A stretch of 64,000 nt of DNA, from assembly GCA_942491345.1 (NCBI GenBank), contig CALOAN010000011.1, positions 393,117-457,116 of the forward strand, written 5' to 3'. Of the stretch, positions 35,154-45,434 are shown piece after piece (position 1 is the first letter of the stretch; each line of letters opens with the position of its first letter). The translations under genes were made by a program, and so were the position numbers. The notes beneath the pieces were generated by a model. The model made no database searches. It worked only from the letters and a program-made list of their open reading frames with translations, and was not told the DNA's origin. Source of the stretch: JAHEEL01 sp942491345. Lineage in GTDB: Bacteria > Actinomycetota > Acidimicrobiia > Spongiisociales > UBA5794.

Positions 35154-35933
35154 ATGACACGTGTACGAACGCTTGTTGTAGGGGTGCTCGCGCTTGCGCT
35201 GCTGGCTGCTGCGTGTAGCGATGACGATTCTGTTGACACGGGAGCCCTAGGTCTCATCAACGAAGGGACACTCACGGTCTGTACCGATTCGCCCTACCCC
35301 CCGATGGAGTACGAAGAGGACGGTGAATTCACTGGATTCGACATAGAGCTGATGCGCGCGATCGCCGACGATCTCGGACTGGAAACCACCGTCGTGAACA
35401 TTGGTTTTGATCCGATAACGTCGGGCCTCGCCATGGACTCCGGCGAGTGTGATATTGCGGCAGCGTCGATCACGATCACCGAGGAGCGCGAAGCCAACAT
35501 CGATTTCAGCGACGGGTACTTCTCCGGCGACCAATCCTTGCTGACCACCGAAGGCAGCGGCATCGCCTCGATTGCCGATCTGAGCGGCATGAACCTGGGC
35601 GTCCAGACGGGCACAACCGGAGAACAGTATGCGGCCGAGAACGCGACCGGTGCCAATCTCGTCTCGTTCGAGAACCCTGGCGACCTCATCACGGCACTCA
35701 ATGCCGGAGAGATTGACGCAGTACTTCAGGACATCGTGACCAACGGTGACGCTGCCCTCAACAACTCCAACCTGGTGCTCGTTGAGATCTACACCACAGA
35801 CGAGTTCTACGGCTTCGCCGTCAAGGAAGAAGGAGCCGAGGACCTGATGGCTGCCATCAATACATCACTGGCCAAGCTTCGCGACGACGGCACGTATGAC
35901 GAAATCTACGAGGAGTTCTTCCCGACCGGCTGA
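35154..35933 (+). CDS. Amino-acid ABC transporter substrate-binding lipoprotein
   Basis: 259 residues. A signal with lipobox (ALLAAAC) anchors it outside the membrane. The family 3 solute-binding fold is shown by LTVCTDSPYPPMEYEEDGEFTGFDIELMRAIADDLGL and ECDIAAASITITEEREANIDFS, typical for polar amino acids or opines. The 281-base region before it holds the promoter; nothing else is seen there. A strong hairpin separates it from the permease gene, which probably lets the binding protein be made in excess. Confidence 0.92.
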   Translation: MTRVRTLVVGVLALALLAAACSDDDSVDTGALGLINEGTLTVCTDSPYPPMEYEEDGEFTGFDIELMRAIADDLGLETTVVNIGFDPITSGLAMDSGECDIAAASITITEEREANIDFSDGYFSGDQSLLTTEGSGIASIADLSGMNLGVQTGTTGEQYAAENATGANLVSFENPGDLITALNAGEIDAVLQDIVTNGDAALNNSNLVLVEIYTTDEFYGFAVKEEGAEDLMAAINTSLAKLRDDGTYDEIYEEFFPTG

Positions 35934-35956
35934 TCGTTTCTGCCGACTACGTAGTG

Positions 35957-35984
35957 GCGGGGCGGTCCGATGGGGCCGCCCCGC
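35957..35984 (+). terminator. Intra-operon hairpin after the binding-protein gene
   Basis: A perfect 9-bp stem (GCGGGGCGG / CCGCCCCGC) with a 10-base loop lies 24 bases after the stop and about 60 bases before the permease start. No T-run follows, so it more likely stabilises the upstream message or partly terminates than stops all transcription. Confidence 0.6.
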
Positions 35985-36043
35985 GTTGCCGTATGGAGGT
36001 GCTTCTGCAGGGGAAGGCCCGAACGCGGTAACGTGCATCGCGA

Positions 36044-36843
36044 ATGGCAGTAGCAACCAAGTCGAGCCGAATGCGTCGTGCCGAGATCCGACGGCGCGTC
36101 ATCTACGTTGCGACCGCCATCTTGCTTCTGGTTCTTGCCTTCACCATCGATTGGCAGCAGCTGCAGCAGAGCTTCTTCCAACCCGACATCATCAAGGCGA
36201 TGTTCCCCGATGTTGTCCTCATCGGGGTCAAGAACACGATCATCTACACGACCTTGGCATTCAGCTTCGGTCTCGTGTTGGCGTTGATCCTGGCGTTGAT
36301 GAAGCGATCCACCATACGTTTCTACCGCTGGTTTGCCACGGGGTACATCGAACTCTTTCGGGGCCTACCGGCGTTGATCACCATCATCTTGGTTGCCTTC
36401 GGTCTGCCGTTGGCGCTTGGTATCCGCATCCCGGGCGGAACCCTCGGGAAGGGAACCCTCGGGCTTGGGCTCGTTGCCGGTGCCTACATGGCAGAGACCA
36501 TTCGTGCCGGTATCGAAGCAGTGCCGCGCGGGCAAATGGAAGCGGCTCGGTCCCTCGGCATGCCGAAGGGCACAGCGATGACGTACATCATCCTGCCTCA
36601 GGCCTTCCGCATCATCATCCCGCCCCTCACGAACGAGTTGGTCCTGCTGATCAAAGACACCTCGCTCCTCTTCGTGATCGGTACCACACCACTCTCGAAA
36701 GAGCTCACCAAGTTCGCACGCGACTTCATGACCAGCACGCAGAATGCGACTCCCCTCACCGTGGCCGCCTTCATGTACCTGATCATCACGCTCCCGCTGA
36801 CATTCTTGGTCCAACGGCTGGAGCGCAGGGCGGGTAAGGGGCG

Positions 36844-36847
<4 letters not shown>
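36044..36847 (+). CDS. Amino-acid ABC transporter permease (HisM/GlnP type)
   Basis: 267 residues. One N-terminal helix after a basic start (SRMRRAEIRRRVIYVATAIL), then the usual permease core with IGVKNTIIYTTLAFSFGLVLA and the EAA loop EAARSLGMPKGTAMTYIILPQAFRIIIPP that docks the ATPase. A Gly-rich stretch (RIPGGTLGKGTLGLGL) is the variable central part. The stop overlaps the ATPase start by 4 bases. Forms the membrane channel with the neighbouring ATPase. Confidence 0.93.
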
Positions 36848-37587
<740 letters not shown>

Positions 37588-37765
37588 AACGGAGCCGACC
37601 GGCCACCTCCGGTGCGTCGGCATCGGTCTCACCCTCCGGGTATGGATTGCACGGCGGGACTCGCTCCCGAGCTGTCCGCTTGAGTTGATACTCCCGCTGG
37701 ACAAACTCGCCAAAGAGTGGTTCGTCAACTTCGGCGGCTATGACCTAGCTCCCATTCTGCGCGGC

Positions 37766-37795
37766 AAGGCGCCGGATCTCCTGGTCCGGCGCTTT
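37766..37795 (+). terminator. Candidate terminator after the amino-acid transporter operon
   Basis: GCGCCGGA pairs with TCCGGCGC around an 8-base loop, extended by an A-rich left flank pairing with TTT on the right. It is the only strong hairpin in the 368-base gene-free stretch 37588-37955 between the ATPase and fbiD genes; the rest of that stretch shows no gene. Confidence 0.5.
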
Positions 37796-37955
37796 GTCAT
37801 GTGCGTTTCGTTTGATGTTCTGCCAATCTGCGGCGGCGGCCAAAGGAGACCACTGTGCGGGCAATCGAAGAACCGGTCCTCGATCCGGGACGACGCATCT
37901 TGAAGAGGCCGTCCCCTGGTCGATCGCAGCAGCGTAGGAAACCATCAGGACACTG

Positions 37956-38531
37956 ATGCCGCTCAGCGGCGTCGCTCTGGTGCCGATCCGATCGTTCGAC
38001 GGACTGACGCGGCTGGCAGGCCGGGTTTCGCTCGAAGACCGGCTCGTCCTCATCCAGGTACTTGCTTCTCGTGTCGTCGATGCAGCACGTCACGGCGGAT
38101 TCACGCCCATCGTGGTTACTGCGGACGACACCGTACGCCGGTGGGCAGCTGATCAGCGCGCCGAGTCGCTCGCGGAACCAATCCCCGGCGACCTCAACCG
38201 AGCAGCAGCCGCAGCGATTCGGGCCATCGACGGGGGCGAACCGTGGATCGTCGTGCACGCCGATCTTCCGGCTGTCACTGCTGCAGATTTCGCCTTCGTA
38301 AGGGGTGCTCTCGACAGAGGCACGGTGCTCGCGCCTTCCCACGATGGGGGAACGTCGCTGGTCGGCGGCACAGGGCATTCGTTCCCGTTCCGCTACGGAC
38401 CGGCCAGCTTTCGGCGGCATCTCGCGGCGGTCCGCGGACGAGCCACGGTGATCGTCCGACCAGGGTTCGCTCTCGACCTGGATCGAGAACGAGACCTCGC
38501 CGTCTTCCGGCGCCTCGGTTTCCTCGGTTGA
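37956..38531 (+). CDS. fbiD: CofC/FbiD-like phospho(enol)pyruvate/lactate guanylyltransferase
   Basis: 191 residues. It matches the CofC/FbiD nucleotidyltransferase family that makes the guanylated three-carbon precursor of coenzyme F420: an opening VALVPIRSFDGLTRLAG, a central HADLPAVTAADFAFV, LAPSHDGGTSLV and FRYGPASFRRHLAA. Cytosolic. It leads a three-gene stretch with an LmbE-family deacetylase and a saccharopine dehydrogenase-like gene. Other F420 genes are not in the window, which is common since they are scattered in actinobacteria. Confidence 0.82.
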   Translation: MPLSGVALVPIRSFDGLTRLAGRVSLEDRLVLIQVLASRVVDAARHGGFTPIVVTADDTVRRWAADQRAESLAEPIPGDLNRAAAAAIRAIDGGEPWIVVHADLPAVTAADFAFVRGALDRGTVLAPSHDGGTSLVGGTGHSFPFRYGPASFRRHLAAVRGRATVIVRPGFALDLDRERDLAVFRRLGFLG

Positions 38532-38581
38532 GCGCTGGACGCCCGATCACCGTCAGGCGCGGGCGGTAGGCTCTGCCTCCC

Positions 38582-39334
38582 ATGCCGTCCGACACGCACG
38601 ATCAGATCGCTCAGACCGTTGAACCACTGTCGAGTCCGGCTGCCGTCTTGACGATCGGTGCCCACCCCGACGACGCGGAGTTCGGAGCAGGGGCGACACT
38701 GTCCAGGTGGACGACCGACGGAGCGACGGCGACAATCGTGATCGCCACCGACGGTTCGAAAGGATCGTGGGATCCAGGGATCGCCGATGCCGATCTCATC
38801 GCGCAGCGACGGAGCGAGCAGATGTCTGCCGCGGCGGTTCTCGGAGCGAGCAGCATCACATGGCTGGGCCAGCCCGACGGGGAGTTGCGGAATACACCGG
38901 CACTCCGGAAGGTGATCACCCAACAGATTCGCAAGCACCGGCCAGACGTTGTCCTCACACATGATCCGTGGCAGCGCTACCAGCTCCACCCCGACCACCG
39001 GGCGGCCGGTCTGGTCGCGATCGACGCCGTCGTGGCCGCGCGAGAGCCGCGGTTCTATCCCGACCAAGGATTGGATGCACATCGGCCCACGGCCGTCCTG
39101 CTCTGGTCTGCCGATGCTCCCGATCACGCTGAACCAGTGGATGACCGTGCGTTCGACGCCAAGGTCGAGGCGTTGTTGTGCCACACATCACAGTCTGAGA
39201 CGACAATGGGAAACGCGGCAGCATCGGACGCCGCCCGGGAGCGTTTCGTTCGCCAGATCGACGAACATCTCCGTCAGGGGGGTGAGGCGTTCGGCCTCGA
39301 TCGGGCGGAGACCTTCAAGCGACTGACGCCCTAA
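38582..39334 (+). CDS. PIG-L/LmbE-family zinc deacetylase
   Basis: 250 residues. Metal motif LTIGAHPDDAEFGAGATLSRW, then KHRPDVVLTHDPWQRYQLHPDHRAAG with the second His and a conserved Asp. Family members remove acetyl groups from N-acetylglucosamine-containing small molecules such as thiols or antibiotics. It is a different branch from the Mca-like gene at 27 kb (AHPDDAEFG rather than AHPDDESSKG). It lies 16 bases before the next gene. Confidence 0.88.
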   Translation: MPSDTHDQIAQTVEPLSSPAAVLTIGAHPDDAEFGAGATLSRWTTDGATATIVIATDGSKGSWDPGIADADLIAQRRSEQMSAAAVLGASSITWLGQPDGELRNTPALRKVITQQIRKHRPDVVLTHDPWQRYQLHPDHRAAGLVAIDAVVAAREPRFYPDQGLDAHRPTAVLLWSADAPDHAEPVDDRAFDAKVEALLCHTSQSETTMGNAAASDAARERFVRQIDEHLRQGGEAFGLDRAETFKRLTP

Positions 39335-39350
39335 CGAACAAGGGAGCATC

Positions 39351-40448
39351 ATGCCAGCCAAGACGGTAGTACTGGGAGCAGGAATCGTCGGCTCCGCTGC
39401 GACCTGGGATCTCATCCGACGGGGTCACACCGTGACGGTGGCCGACGCAGATCGGGAGACTGCTGAGGCAGCAGCCGCCGCCTTCGGGGCGACCTCGGCC
39501 CACCTCAACGTGGAGGATCGCTCCGAACTCGACGCCCTGCTAGATGGGTTTGACGCCGTGGTTTCGGCCGTCCCATACCGCTTCGGAGTTGCCGTTGCCG
39601 AAGCGGCTCTTCGTTCCGGTGCCCACTACGCCGACTTCGGAGGCAATCCAACGGTTGTCGCCGCTCAGCACAACCTGGCCGACGAGGCGGTCGCAGCCGA
39701 TGTCCTGATCATTCCCGATTGTGGCCTCGCCCCCGGCTTGGCGAACGTCATGGCCGGTCTCCTGATCGACACGACCCCCGGCTTTCCTCGGTCGGTTCAG
39801 ATGCGCGTGGGGGCACTCCCCCAAGAACCGGTGGGCGCTCTCGGGTATCAGCTGGCCTTCAGCCCTGCCGGCCTCATCAACGAGTACGCCGAGCCGTGTG
39901 AAGTCCTCGAAGGCGGTCGACACACCACCGTCGACCCGCTCACTCGCTTCGAAACCGTGGAGTGGAACGGCTGGGGACCACTCGAAGCGTTCTCGACGGC
40001 GGGCGGCACCTCGACAATGTGCCGCGACCGCGAGGGCACGGTTGATGATCTCGAATACAAGACGCTTCGTTTCCCAGGCCACGGCCGCATATTCGCGGCG
40101 ATTCGCGAGATAGGGCTGTTCGACGAGTCGGGGGACCCATCTCCTCGGGCGGTGCTGATCGACGCGCTCGATCAGACGCTTCCGAGAGGTGAACCCGACC
40201 TCGTGCTCGTGCGGGTGTGGATCGAGACGGATGACATCACGCGGGTGCTCGAGATTGAAGATGTCCATGATGGACGATTCTCAGCCCTCGCAAGAACCAC
40301 CGCGTTCCCCGCGACAGCGCTCATCGATCTCGTTGTCCGCGGAGACATCGCCGTTCGCGGCGTCCACTCCATGCCGAACGCCGTGGATGGCGCGTTGTTG
40401 ATCGACAACCTGCGGTCCGTCGGGATCGCGGTGATTGAACGGCTCTAG
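39351..40448 (+). CDS. Saccharopine dehydrogenase-like NAD(P)-dependent oxidoreductase
   Basis: 365 residues. The Rossmann start is TVVLGAGIVGSAATWDLIRRGH, followed by VVSAVPYRFGVAVAEAALRSGAHYADFGGN, typical of the saccharopine/lysine-6-dehydrogenase group, and IIPDCGLAPGLANVMAGL. The C-terminal domain binds substrate. It likely acts on an amino or imino acid, but lysine, saccharopine and carboxynorspermidine cannot be separated. The end overlaps the UgpC-type gene tail-to-tail by 4 bases. Confidence 0.87.
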   Translation: MPAKTVVLGAGIVGSAATWDLIRRGHTVTVADADRETAEAAAAAFGATSAHLNVEDRSELDALLDGFDAVVSAVPYRFGVAVAEAALRSGAHYADFGGNPTVVAAQHNLADEAVAADVLIIPDCGLAPGLANVMAGLLIDTTPGFPRSVQMRVGALPQEPVGALGYQLAFSPAGLINEYAEPCEVLEGGRHTTVDPLTRFETVEWNGWGPLEAFSTAGGTSTMCRDREGTVDDLEYKTLRFPGHGRIFAAIREIGLFDESGDPSPRAVLIDALDQTLPRGEPDLVLVRVWIETDDITRVLEIEDVHDGRFSALARTTAFPATALIDLVVRGDIAVRGVHSMPNAVDGALLIDNLRSVGIAVIERL

Positions 40449-41671
40449 TAGACCCTTGGGGCGTAGCCGATCTTGTTTGACGTGTCGAGGTCGAAGAAGT
40501 GGAGCTTCGATGTGTCGATGATGAGATCGATATCCGAGCCGTCCGGCACCGGGACATCGGGCGATACGCGGGCGGTGAAGCGGGTCTCGTGACCCAGCGT
40601 CTCAGCGTCGGTCCCGGTATCGGCCAACAACTCCTCGATATCGGGAGTGATCACCGGCGCTTCGTCCAGCCCGAAATGCACATACGACTCAGATCCAAGA
40701 AGTTCGTTCACATCCGTACTGACCGTGATCGTGCGCTCGCGAACGGGGTTTTCGGCTGCACGGGCATCCTCAAACAGGCCCGGGCGGATCCCCACAACGA
40801 TCTTCTTCCCGTAGTAGTTCTCGATCCCGGGATGAGAATGCAGCGCCTCAGTCTCGACGTACACCCGCTTGTCGGCGAACTTGAGATACACCCGACCCTC
40901 AGACTCCTGCTCCAACTCGCCATAGACCATGTTCATCGCCGGGGACCCAATGAACCCCGCCACGAACAGGTTGGCCGGGTTGTTGAACAACTCCGTAGGA
41001 GGAGCGACCTGCGCCAAGTTGTACGGACGCTTCGCCGTCACCGCCTGGAGCACCGCGACGCGGTGACCCAACGTCATCGCCTCAACCTGGTCATGGGTCA
41101 CATACACCGTCGTCGTCCCCAACCGCAGATGCAGGCGACCTAGTTCGGTACGCATCGCAACACGCAGCTTCGCATCCAGATTCGACAGCGGCTCATCCAT
41201 CAAGAACGCCGACGGCTCACGCACAATCGCGCGACCCATCGCCACCCGCTGACGCTGACCACCCGACAGGGCCTTCGGCTTGCGATCCAAGAACTCGGTG
41301 ATCTCGAGCACCTCGGCGGCGTCATCCACCCGACGCTTGATCTCGTCCTTGGGTGTCTTGCGCAGCTTCAAACCAAACGCCATGTTGTCAAACACCGTCA
41401 TATGCGGATACAGGGCATAGTTCTGGAACACCATCGCGATATCGCGGTCCTTCGGCGCGACGTCGTTCACCAGCGTGTCGCCGATGTACATCTTGCCCTC
41501 AGAGATCTCCTCCAACCCCGCGATCATCCGCAACACCGTCGACTTGCCACAGCCCGACGGGCCGACCAGAACCAGGAACTCGCCATCATTGATGGTCAAC
41601 GTGACCTCACCGACCGCACGGGTTCCATCCGGGTAGATCTTCCCAATATCCTCAAGTTTGATCTCTGCCAC
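40445..41671 (-). CDS. ugpC: Sugar ABC transporter ATPase, UgpC/MsmK type (orphan)
   Basis: 408 residues from the GTG at 41669-41671, which has a GGAG ribosome site. Walker A VGPSGCGKSTVLRMIAG, signature ALSGGQRQRVAMGRAI, Walker B FLMDEPLSNLDAKLR and the C-terminal TOBE region (about 240-408) place it with the multi-system ATPases for glycerol phosphate, maltose and oligosaccharides. No permease or binding protein is nearby, so it probably energises several sugar transporters encoded elsewhere, as MsiK does in Streptomyces. Confidence 0.92.
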   Translation of the reverse strand: MAEIKLEDIGKIYPDGTRAVGEVTLTINDGEFLVLVGPSGCGKSTVLRMIAGLEEISEGKMYIGDTLVNDVAPKDRDIAMVFQNYALYPHMTVFDNMAFGLKLRKTPKDEIKRRVDDAAEVLEITEFLDRKPKALSGGQRQRVAMGRAIVREPSAFLMDEPLSNLDAKLRVAMRTELGRLHLRLGTTTVYVTHDQVEAMTLGHRVAVLQAVTAKRPYNLAQVAPPTELFNNPANLFVAGFIGSPAMNMVYGELEQESEGRVYLKFADKRVYVETEALHSHPGIENYYGKKIVVGIRPGLFEDARAAENPVRERTITVSTDVNELLGSESYVHFGLDEAPVITPDIEELLADTGTDAETLGHETRFTARVSPDVPVPDGSDIDLIIDTSKLHFFDLDTSNKIGYAPRVY

Positions 41672-41780
41672 AGCTGACTCCTTGGGTAGCTCCGGGTGCG
41701 ACTCCACGCATCGTAGCACCTCGAATCGACGCGGGGCCAGGAGGCACCCCGGTAGAGGGCCGTGTGGCTAGGGTGGGCTC

Positions 41781-42497
41781 ATGACCGGATCGAATATCGC
41801 CATCGTCACGGGGGGAACCGGCTCGGTCGGCCGAGCACTGGTCCCCCTGCTCATCCAACGGAACTTCAAGCTGGGGATCACCTACATCATCCCCGAGCAG
41901 GCCGCCGGGTTCGAGAGCACATTGGACCTCGACGAGGACCAGCTCCTCCTGCGGCGTGTTGATGCCGTTGATCCGACCGCGATGGACCGCTTCGTCCAGG
42001 AGACGGTCGACACCTTCGGCGGCCTCAACGTCCTCGTATGCCTCGTTGGCGGCTGGGCCGGCGGACGCGATGTGCACGAGACCGACAATGTGCGCTTTGA
42101 CCGCATGATCGACCTGAATCTCCGATCGACGTTCAACACGGTCCGTGCTGCGATTCCCCACATGCGGGAGGAGAAGTGGGGCCGGATCATCATGCTCGGC
42201 AGCCGACAGGCCATCGATGCTCCGGCGGGACAGGCCGCATACAACGTCGCCAAAGCCGGTGTCGTTGCACTCGCAAAGTCGGTCGCCAGGGAACTCTCTG
42301 ATACGAACGTGACATGCAATGTGCTCATGCCTTCCGTGATCGATACGGAACGCACGAGGGCTGCACTCCCCTACGCCGACTACGTGAACTGGCCGAAGCC
42401 CGATGAGATCGCCAACGTCATCGACTTCCTCACCGGTCACCGCTCCACCGTCATCGACGGAGCCCAGATCCCCGTCTGGGGCGCAGCGGAGTTCTAG
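41781..42497 (+). CDS. Short-chain dehydrogenase/reductase
   Basis: 238 residues. NAD(P) motif VTGGTGSVGRALV, the NNAG-equivalent CLVGGWAGG, Ser in IIMLGSRQAID and the catalytic AYNVAKAG (Tyr/Lys). The C-terminus has VDFLTGH-type FLTGHRSTVIDGAQIPV. A complete classical SDR of unknown substrate. It is divergent from the UgpC-type gene over 109 bases. Confidence 0.9.
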   Translation: MTGSNIAIVTGGTGSVGRALVPLLIQRNFKLGITYIIPEQAAGFESTLDLDEDQLLLRRVDAVDPTAMDRFVQETVDTFGGLNVLVCLVGGWAGGRDVHETDNVRFDRMIDLNLRSTFNTVRAAIPHMREEKWGRIIMLGSRQAIDAPAGQAAYNVAKAGVVALAKSVARELSDTNVTCNVLMPSVIDTERTRAALPYADYVNWPKPDEIANVIDFLTGHRSTVIDGAQIPVWGAAEF

Positions 42498-42599
42498 GGA
42501 GTCTCCGCTCCCACGTCGCCAGTCGCCACCCCCATCGACGGCTACTCCTCCACCCCCCGATTCACGGCCCACCCTGGCTCGAACCCGCACGCCAGCGCG

Positions 42600-42745
42600 G
42601 AATGGTCATATCGGAACACCCGGAGTCATGGCCTCCCCCACGCACGTGGGGGGGCGCGTCCGGGCGACTGCCCGGACGCGGAGGGGGCGGCCTGGGAGCC
42701 CGAATCGCCAAGATGAGGCCCACCGCGTGTCTCAAGTCTCGGGTC
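42600..42745 (-). repeat. Composite intergenic repeat: hairpin core plus 3-unit heptamer array
   Basis: On the minus strand, GACCCGA, GACTTGA and GACACGC (42725-42745) lead into a core with GATTCGGGCTCCCAGG, then the hairpins GTCCGGGCAGTCGCCCGGAC and CCCCCCACGTGCGTGGGG. The core matches 16528-16580 and, more loosely, 17640-17740. It fills most of the 292-base gap between the SDR and GMC genes; no coding sequence is seen. Confidence 0.75.
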
Positions 42746-42789
42746 CCATATCCAAATGCCGGTAGCCGAAGATCCACTACTGTCCGCCC

Positions 42790-44481
42790 GTGAGCGCTTC
42801 ATACGACGTCGTCATCATCGGGTCGGGGTTCGGGGGAAGCGTTTCTGCGCTTCGCCTGACGGAGAAGGGATACCGCGTTGGCGTGCTCGAGGCCGGCCGT
42901 CGATATCGCACGGGCGAATTCGCCACTACCAATTGGAACCTGAAACGCTTCCTCTGGGGTCCCCGCCTGGGGTTATACGGCATCCAGCGAATCGACCTCC
43001 TCGCAAACGTACTCGTCCTCTCAGGAGCGGGTGTCGGCGGCGGATCGCTCGTCTATGCGAATACCTCCTATGAGCCGCACGACGCGTTCTACACCGACCC
43101 CCAGTGGGGGAAGATCACCGACTGGAAACAGGAACTTGCGCCGTTCTACGCCACGGCGAAGCGAATGCTCGGCGTCGAAGAGGCGAGTGCCGATACGCCG
43201 GCAGATGACGTGATGCGAACCATCGCTCAACGACTCGGCGTGGAGGACACGTTCCGGCCGACACCGGTTGCCGTGTACCTCGGAGAACCGGGTGTCGAGA
43301 CCGACGACCCGTATTTCGGTGGTGCAGGCCCGCGGCGCTCCGGGTGCACGCTGGTCGGTGCGTGCATGATCGGATGCAACAACAACGCGAAGAACACACT
43401 CGACAAGAACTACCTCTACCTCGCCGAACAGGCAGGCGCGGCCGTTCATGCCGACGCCGAGGTCATTGATCTCGAACCGATGCGAGATGGCGGCTGGCGG
43501 CTCACCACGCAGCAGCCGGGACCGCGATCGGGTCGCAACCGGCAGGTCTTCTTCGCCCACCAGGTCATCTTCTCTGCGGGGGCCCTTGGGACCACTCGGT
43601 TGCTCCTCAAACTCATCGACGCGGGGCGCCTTGGCAACATCTCGGAGCAGGCGGGCCAACTCGTCCGCACAAATTCCGAAGTCTTGCTCGGAGCAACGGC
43701 TCACTCCACCGACGTCGACTACTCGCAGGGTGTGGCAATCACTTCTTCGGTTCATCCCGAGCCACACACGCACATAGAGCCGGTGCGCTATCCGAGAGGG
43801 AGTTCGGTAATGGGACTGCTGGCCACCGTCCTCACCGATGGGGGGCCGGGCCTTCCCCGCCCGCTGCGATATCTCGTCAACGTCCTCACCCACCCGGTTC
43901 GGTGGGTCCGTTCGATGTCCCTACGCCGGTGGGCCGAGCGCTCGGTCATCCTTCTTGTCATGCAGAGCTACGACAATTCGCTGCGATTGATCCGGAAGCG
44001 CGGCATCTTCGGCACTCGGATTGTGTCGCGTCAGGGCCACGGAGAGCCGAATCCGACCTACATCCCGGTCGCCAACGAGGCAGCGCGCATCGCGGCGGAA
44101 GCCATGGGCGGAGACGCGATGAGCTCCATCAACGAGGTACTCCTCAACCGGCCGACAACTGCACACATCCTTGGTGGCGCGGCGATCGGGTCAGACCCGT
44201 CATCCGGGGTCATCGATGCCTACCACCGCGTATTCGGCCACCCAGGGCTGCACGTCGTCGATGGGGCGGCAGTGGGCGCGAATCTGGGAGTCAATCCATC
44301 GCTGTCGATCACGGCGATGTCAGAGCGGGCGATGGCGATGTGGCCGAACAAGGGAGAAGCGGACCCCCGACCGCCCCTCGGGTCGGAGTACCGCGTCGTT
44401 GGCCCGGTCCGGCCCAACGATCCGGTGGTCGATCCGTCCGTTCTGGGCATCGACCCCTGGTCTTCGGCGTCGCTGACCTAG
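42790..44481 (+). CDS. GMC-family oxidoreductase, cholesterol oxidase-like
   Basis: 563 residues from the GTG at 42790. FAD-binding VVIIGSGFGGSVSALRLTEKGYRV, SGAGVGGGSLVYANTSYEP in the substrate domain, CTLVGACMIGCNNNAKNTLDKNY and the C-terminal HVVDGAAVGANLGVNPSLSITAMSERA are the signature elements of the cholesterol oxidase/ChoD branch. It oxidises an alcohol group of a sterol or other bulky lipid using FAD. No signal peptide is seen, so it is cytosolic. It stands alone after the composite repeat. Confidence 0.88.
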   Translation: MSASYDVVIIGSGFGGSVSALRLTEKGYRVGVLEAGRRYRTGEFATTNWNLKRFLWGPRLGLYGIQRIDLLANVLVLSGAGVGGGSLVYANTSYEPHDAFYTDPQWGKITDWKQELAPFYATAKRMLGVEEASADTPADDVMRTIAQRLGVEDTFRPTPVAVYLGEPGVETDDPYFGGAGPRRSGCTLVGACMIGCNNNAKNTLDKNYLYLAEQAGAAVHADAEVIDLEPMRDGGWRLTTQQPGPRSGRNRQVFFAHQVIFSAGALGTTRLLLKLIDAGRLGNISEQAGQLVRTNSEVLLGATAHSTDVDYSQGVAITSSVHPEPHTHIEPVRYPRGSSVMGLLATVLTDGGPGLPRPLRYLVNVLTHPVRWVRSMSLRRWAERSVILLVMQSYDNSLRLIRKRGIFGTRIVSRQGHGEPNPTYIPVANEAARIAAEAMGGDAMSSINEVLLNRPTTAHILGGAAIGSDPSSGVIDAYHRVFGHPGLHVVDGAAVGANLGVNPSLSITAMSERAMAMWPNKGEADPRPPLGSEYRVVGPVRPNDPVVDPSVLGIDPWSSASLT

Positions 44482-44633
44482 TCGGGGCGGCGAGGTCGAG
44501 ACAATTCGTCCGCGGTTTGCTCGGCCGCCGCCGCCAGGCCTGACGTCCAATGCCTCCTCTGTCACCCTCTCCGCAGGACTACGTCCTCGGCTCGGGAGGC
44601 TCTCGCCGGTCGACAACCTCGAGAAAGGCACAG

Positions 44634-45434
44634 CTAGCCCAGGCGCCGCGAGCGGTCGAGCCGGAGCACCGCTGAGCCTCTCACGTGTGCGGCGAACACG
44701 ATCTCGCCGATTGGAAGTGTCCGCAGCGCCCGGATGACAACGGCCTGCTGTCCCAGGTCATCCTCGTCTGCGGAGCCGAATTCCAACGCGCCTCCGTCAC
44801 CCAACCACAGCCGGTCGATTTCTACCTCGTTCCAAACGACCATCGGGTAGGAGGCATCCGGCGGACCGTCGATGGCGGCGATGTGTTTGTAGCCCAGCCA
44901 CGGTTGTGCGTTGATTCGCTTTTGGGCGGCCCTCCGCACCACGAAGTTCTGCTCTTTGAACGTAGGAATGGAAAGTCGCATCACCTCGTGGCCCCACTCC
45001 GATGCGGTGGCCCGAAGGCCACCGTTCTCTGTCTCTCGAATGGAACTGATGTCGGCGTGGCCCTTGGGGATGCCGATCAACTCCCGGCCGGACACAATCG
45101 GAAGCGTCTCGTTTTCCCACATTACGAGGATGCAGAGGCCGTCGATGATCTCCTCACCCTCGTATCTCGCCGAGACCCCGACGTAGGCGACCCGGTAGCC
45201 GCCCCCGGCCATGAAGTCCACATGGTCGAAGTCCCCGAAGACGGCCGATGCGGTGACATCATCCGGTATCGAGAAGCAATCCGGTACGAGAGCACGAGCG
45301 GCGCCGGCATCGGTGCGGAACGTCACAGCAAGACTCTCGGTCTCTCCATAGATCCTGCCAGGAAGCGACTCGCGATCGAACACCGGTCCCATGATCAAGG
45401 GCATCGAATACACCTTGGCCGGATCTAGCTGCAC
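44634..45434 (-). CDS. Acetoacetate decarboxylase family protein
   Basis: 266 residues from the GTG at 45432-45434, chosen because GGGAGG lies 5 bases before it; the frame is open 32 codons further but unlike the family. YSMPLIMGPVFDRESLP opens the domain, and SGRELIGIPKGHADISSI carries the conserved Arg/Glu and the Pro-Lys from which acetoacetate decarboxylases form their Schiff base. A true decarboxylase or a related Schiff-base aldolase/dehydratase is possible. Confidence 0.85.
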   Translation of the reverse strand: MQLDPAKVYSMPLIMGPVFDRESLPGRIYGETESLAVTFRTDAGAARALVPDCFSIPDDVTASAVFGDFDHVDFMAGGGYRVAYVGVSARYEGEEIIDGLCILVMWENETLPIVSGRELIGIPKGHADISSIRETENGGLRATASEWGHEVMRLSIPTFKEQNFVVRRAAQKRINAQPWLGYKHIAAIDGPPDASYPMVVWNEVEIDRLWLGDGGALEFGSADEDDLGQQAVVIRALRTLPIGEIVFAAHVRGSAVLRLDRSRRLG

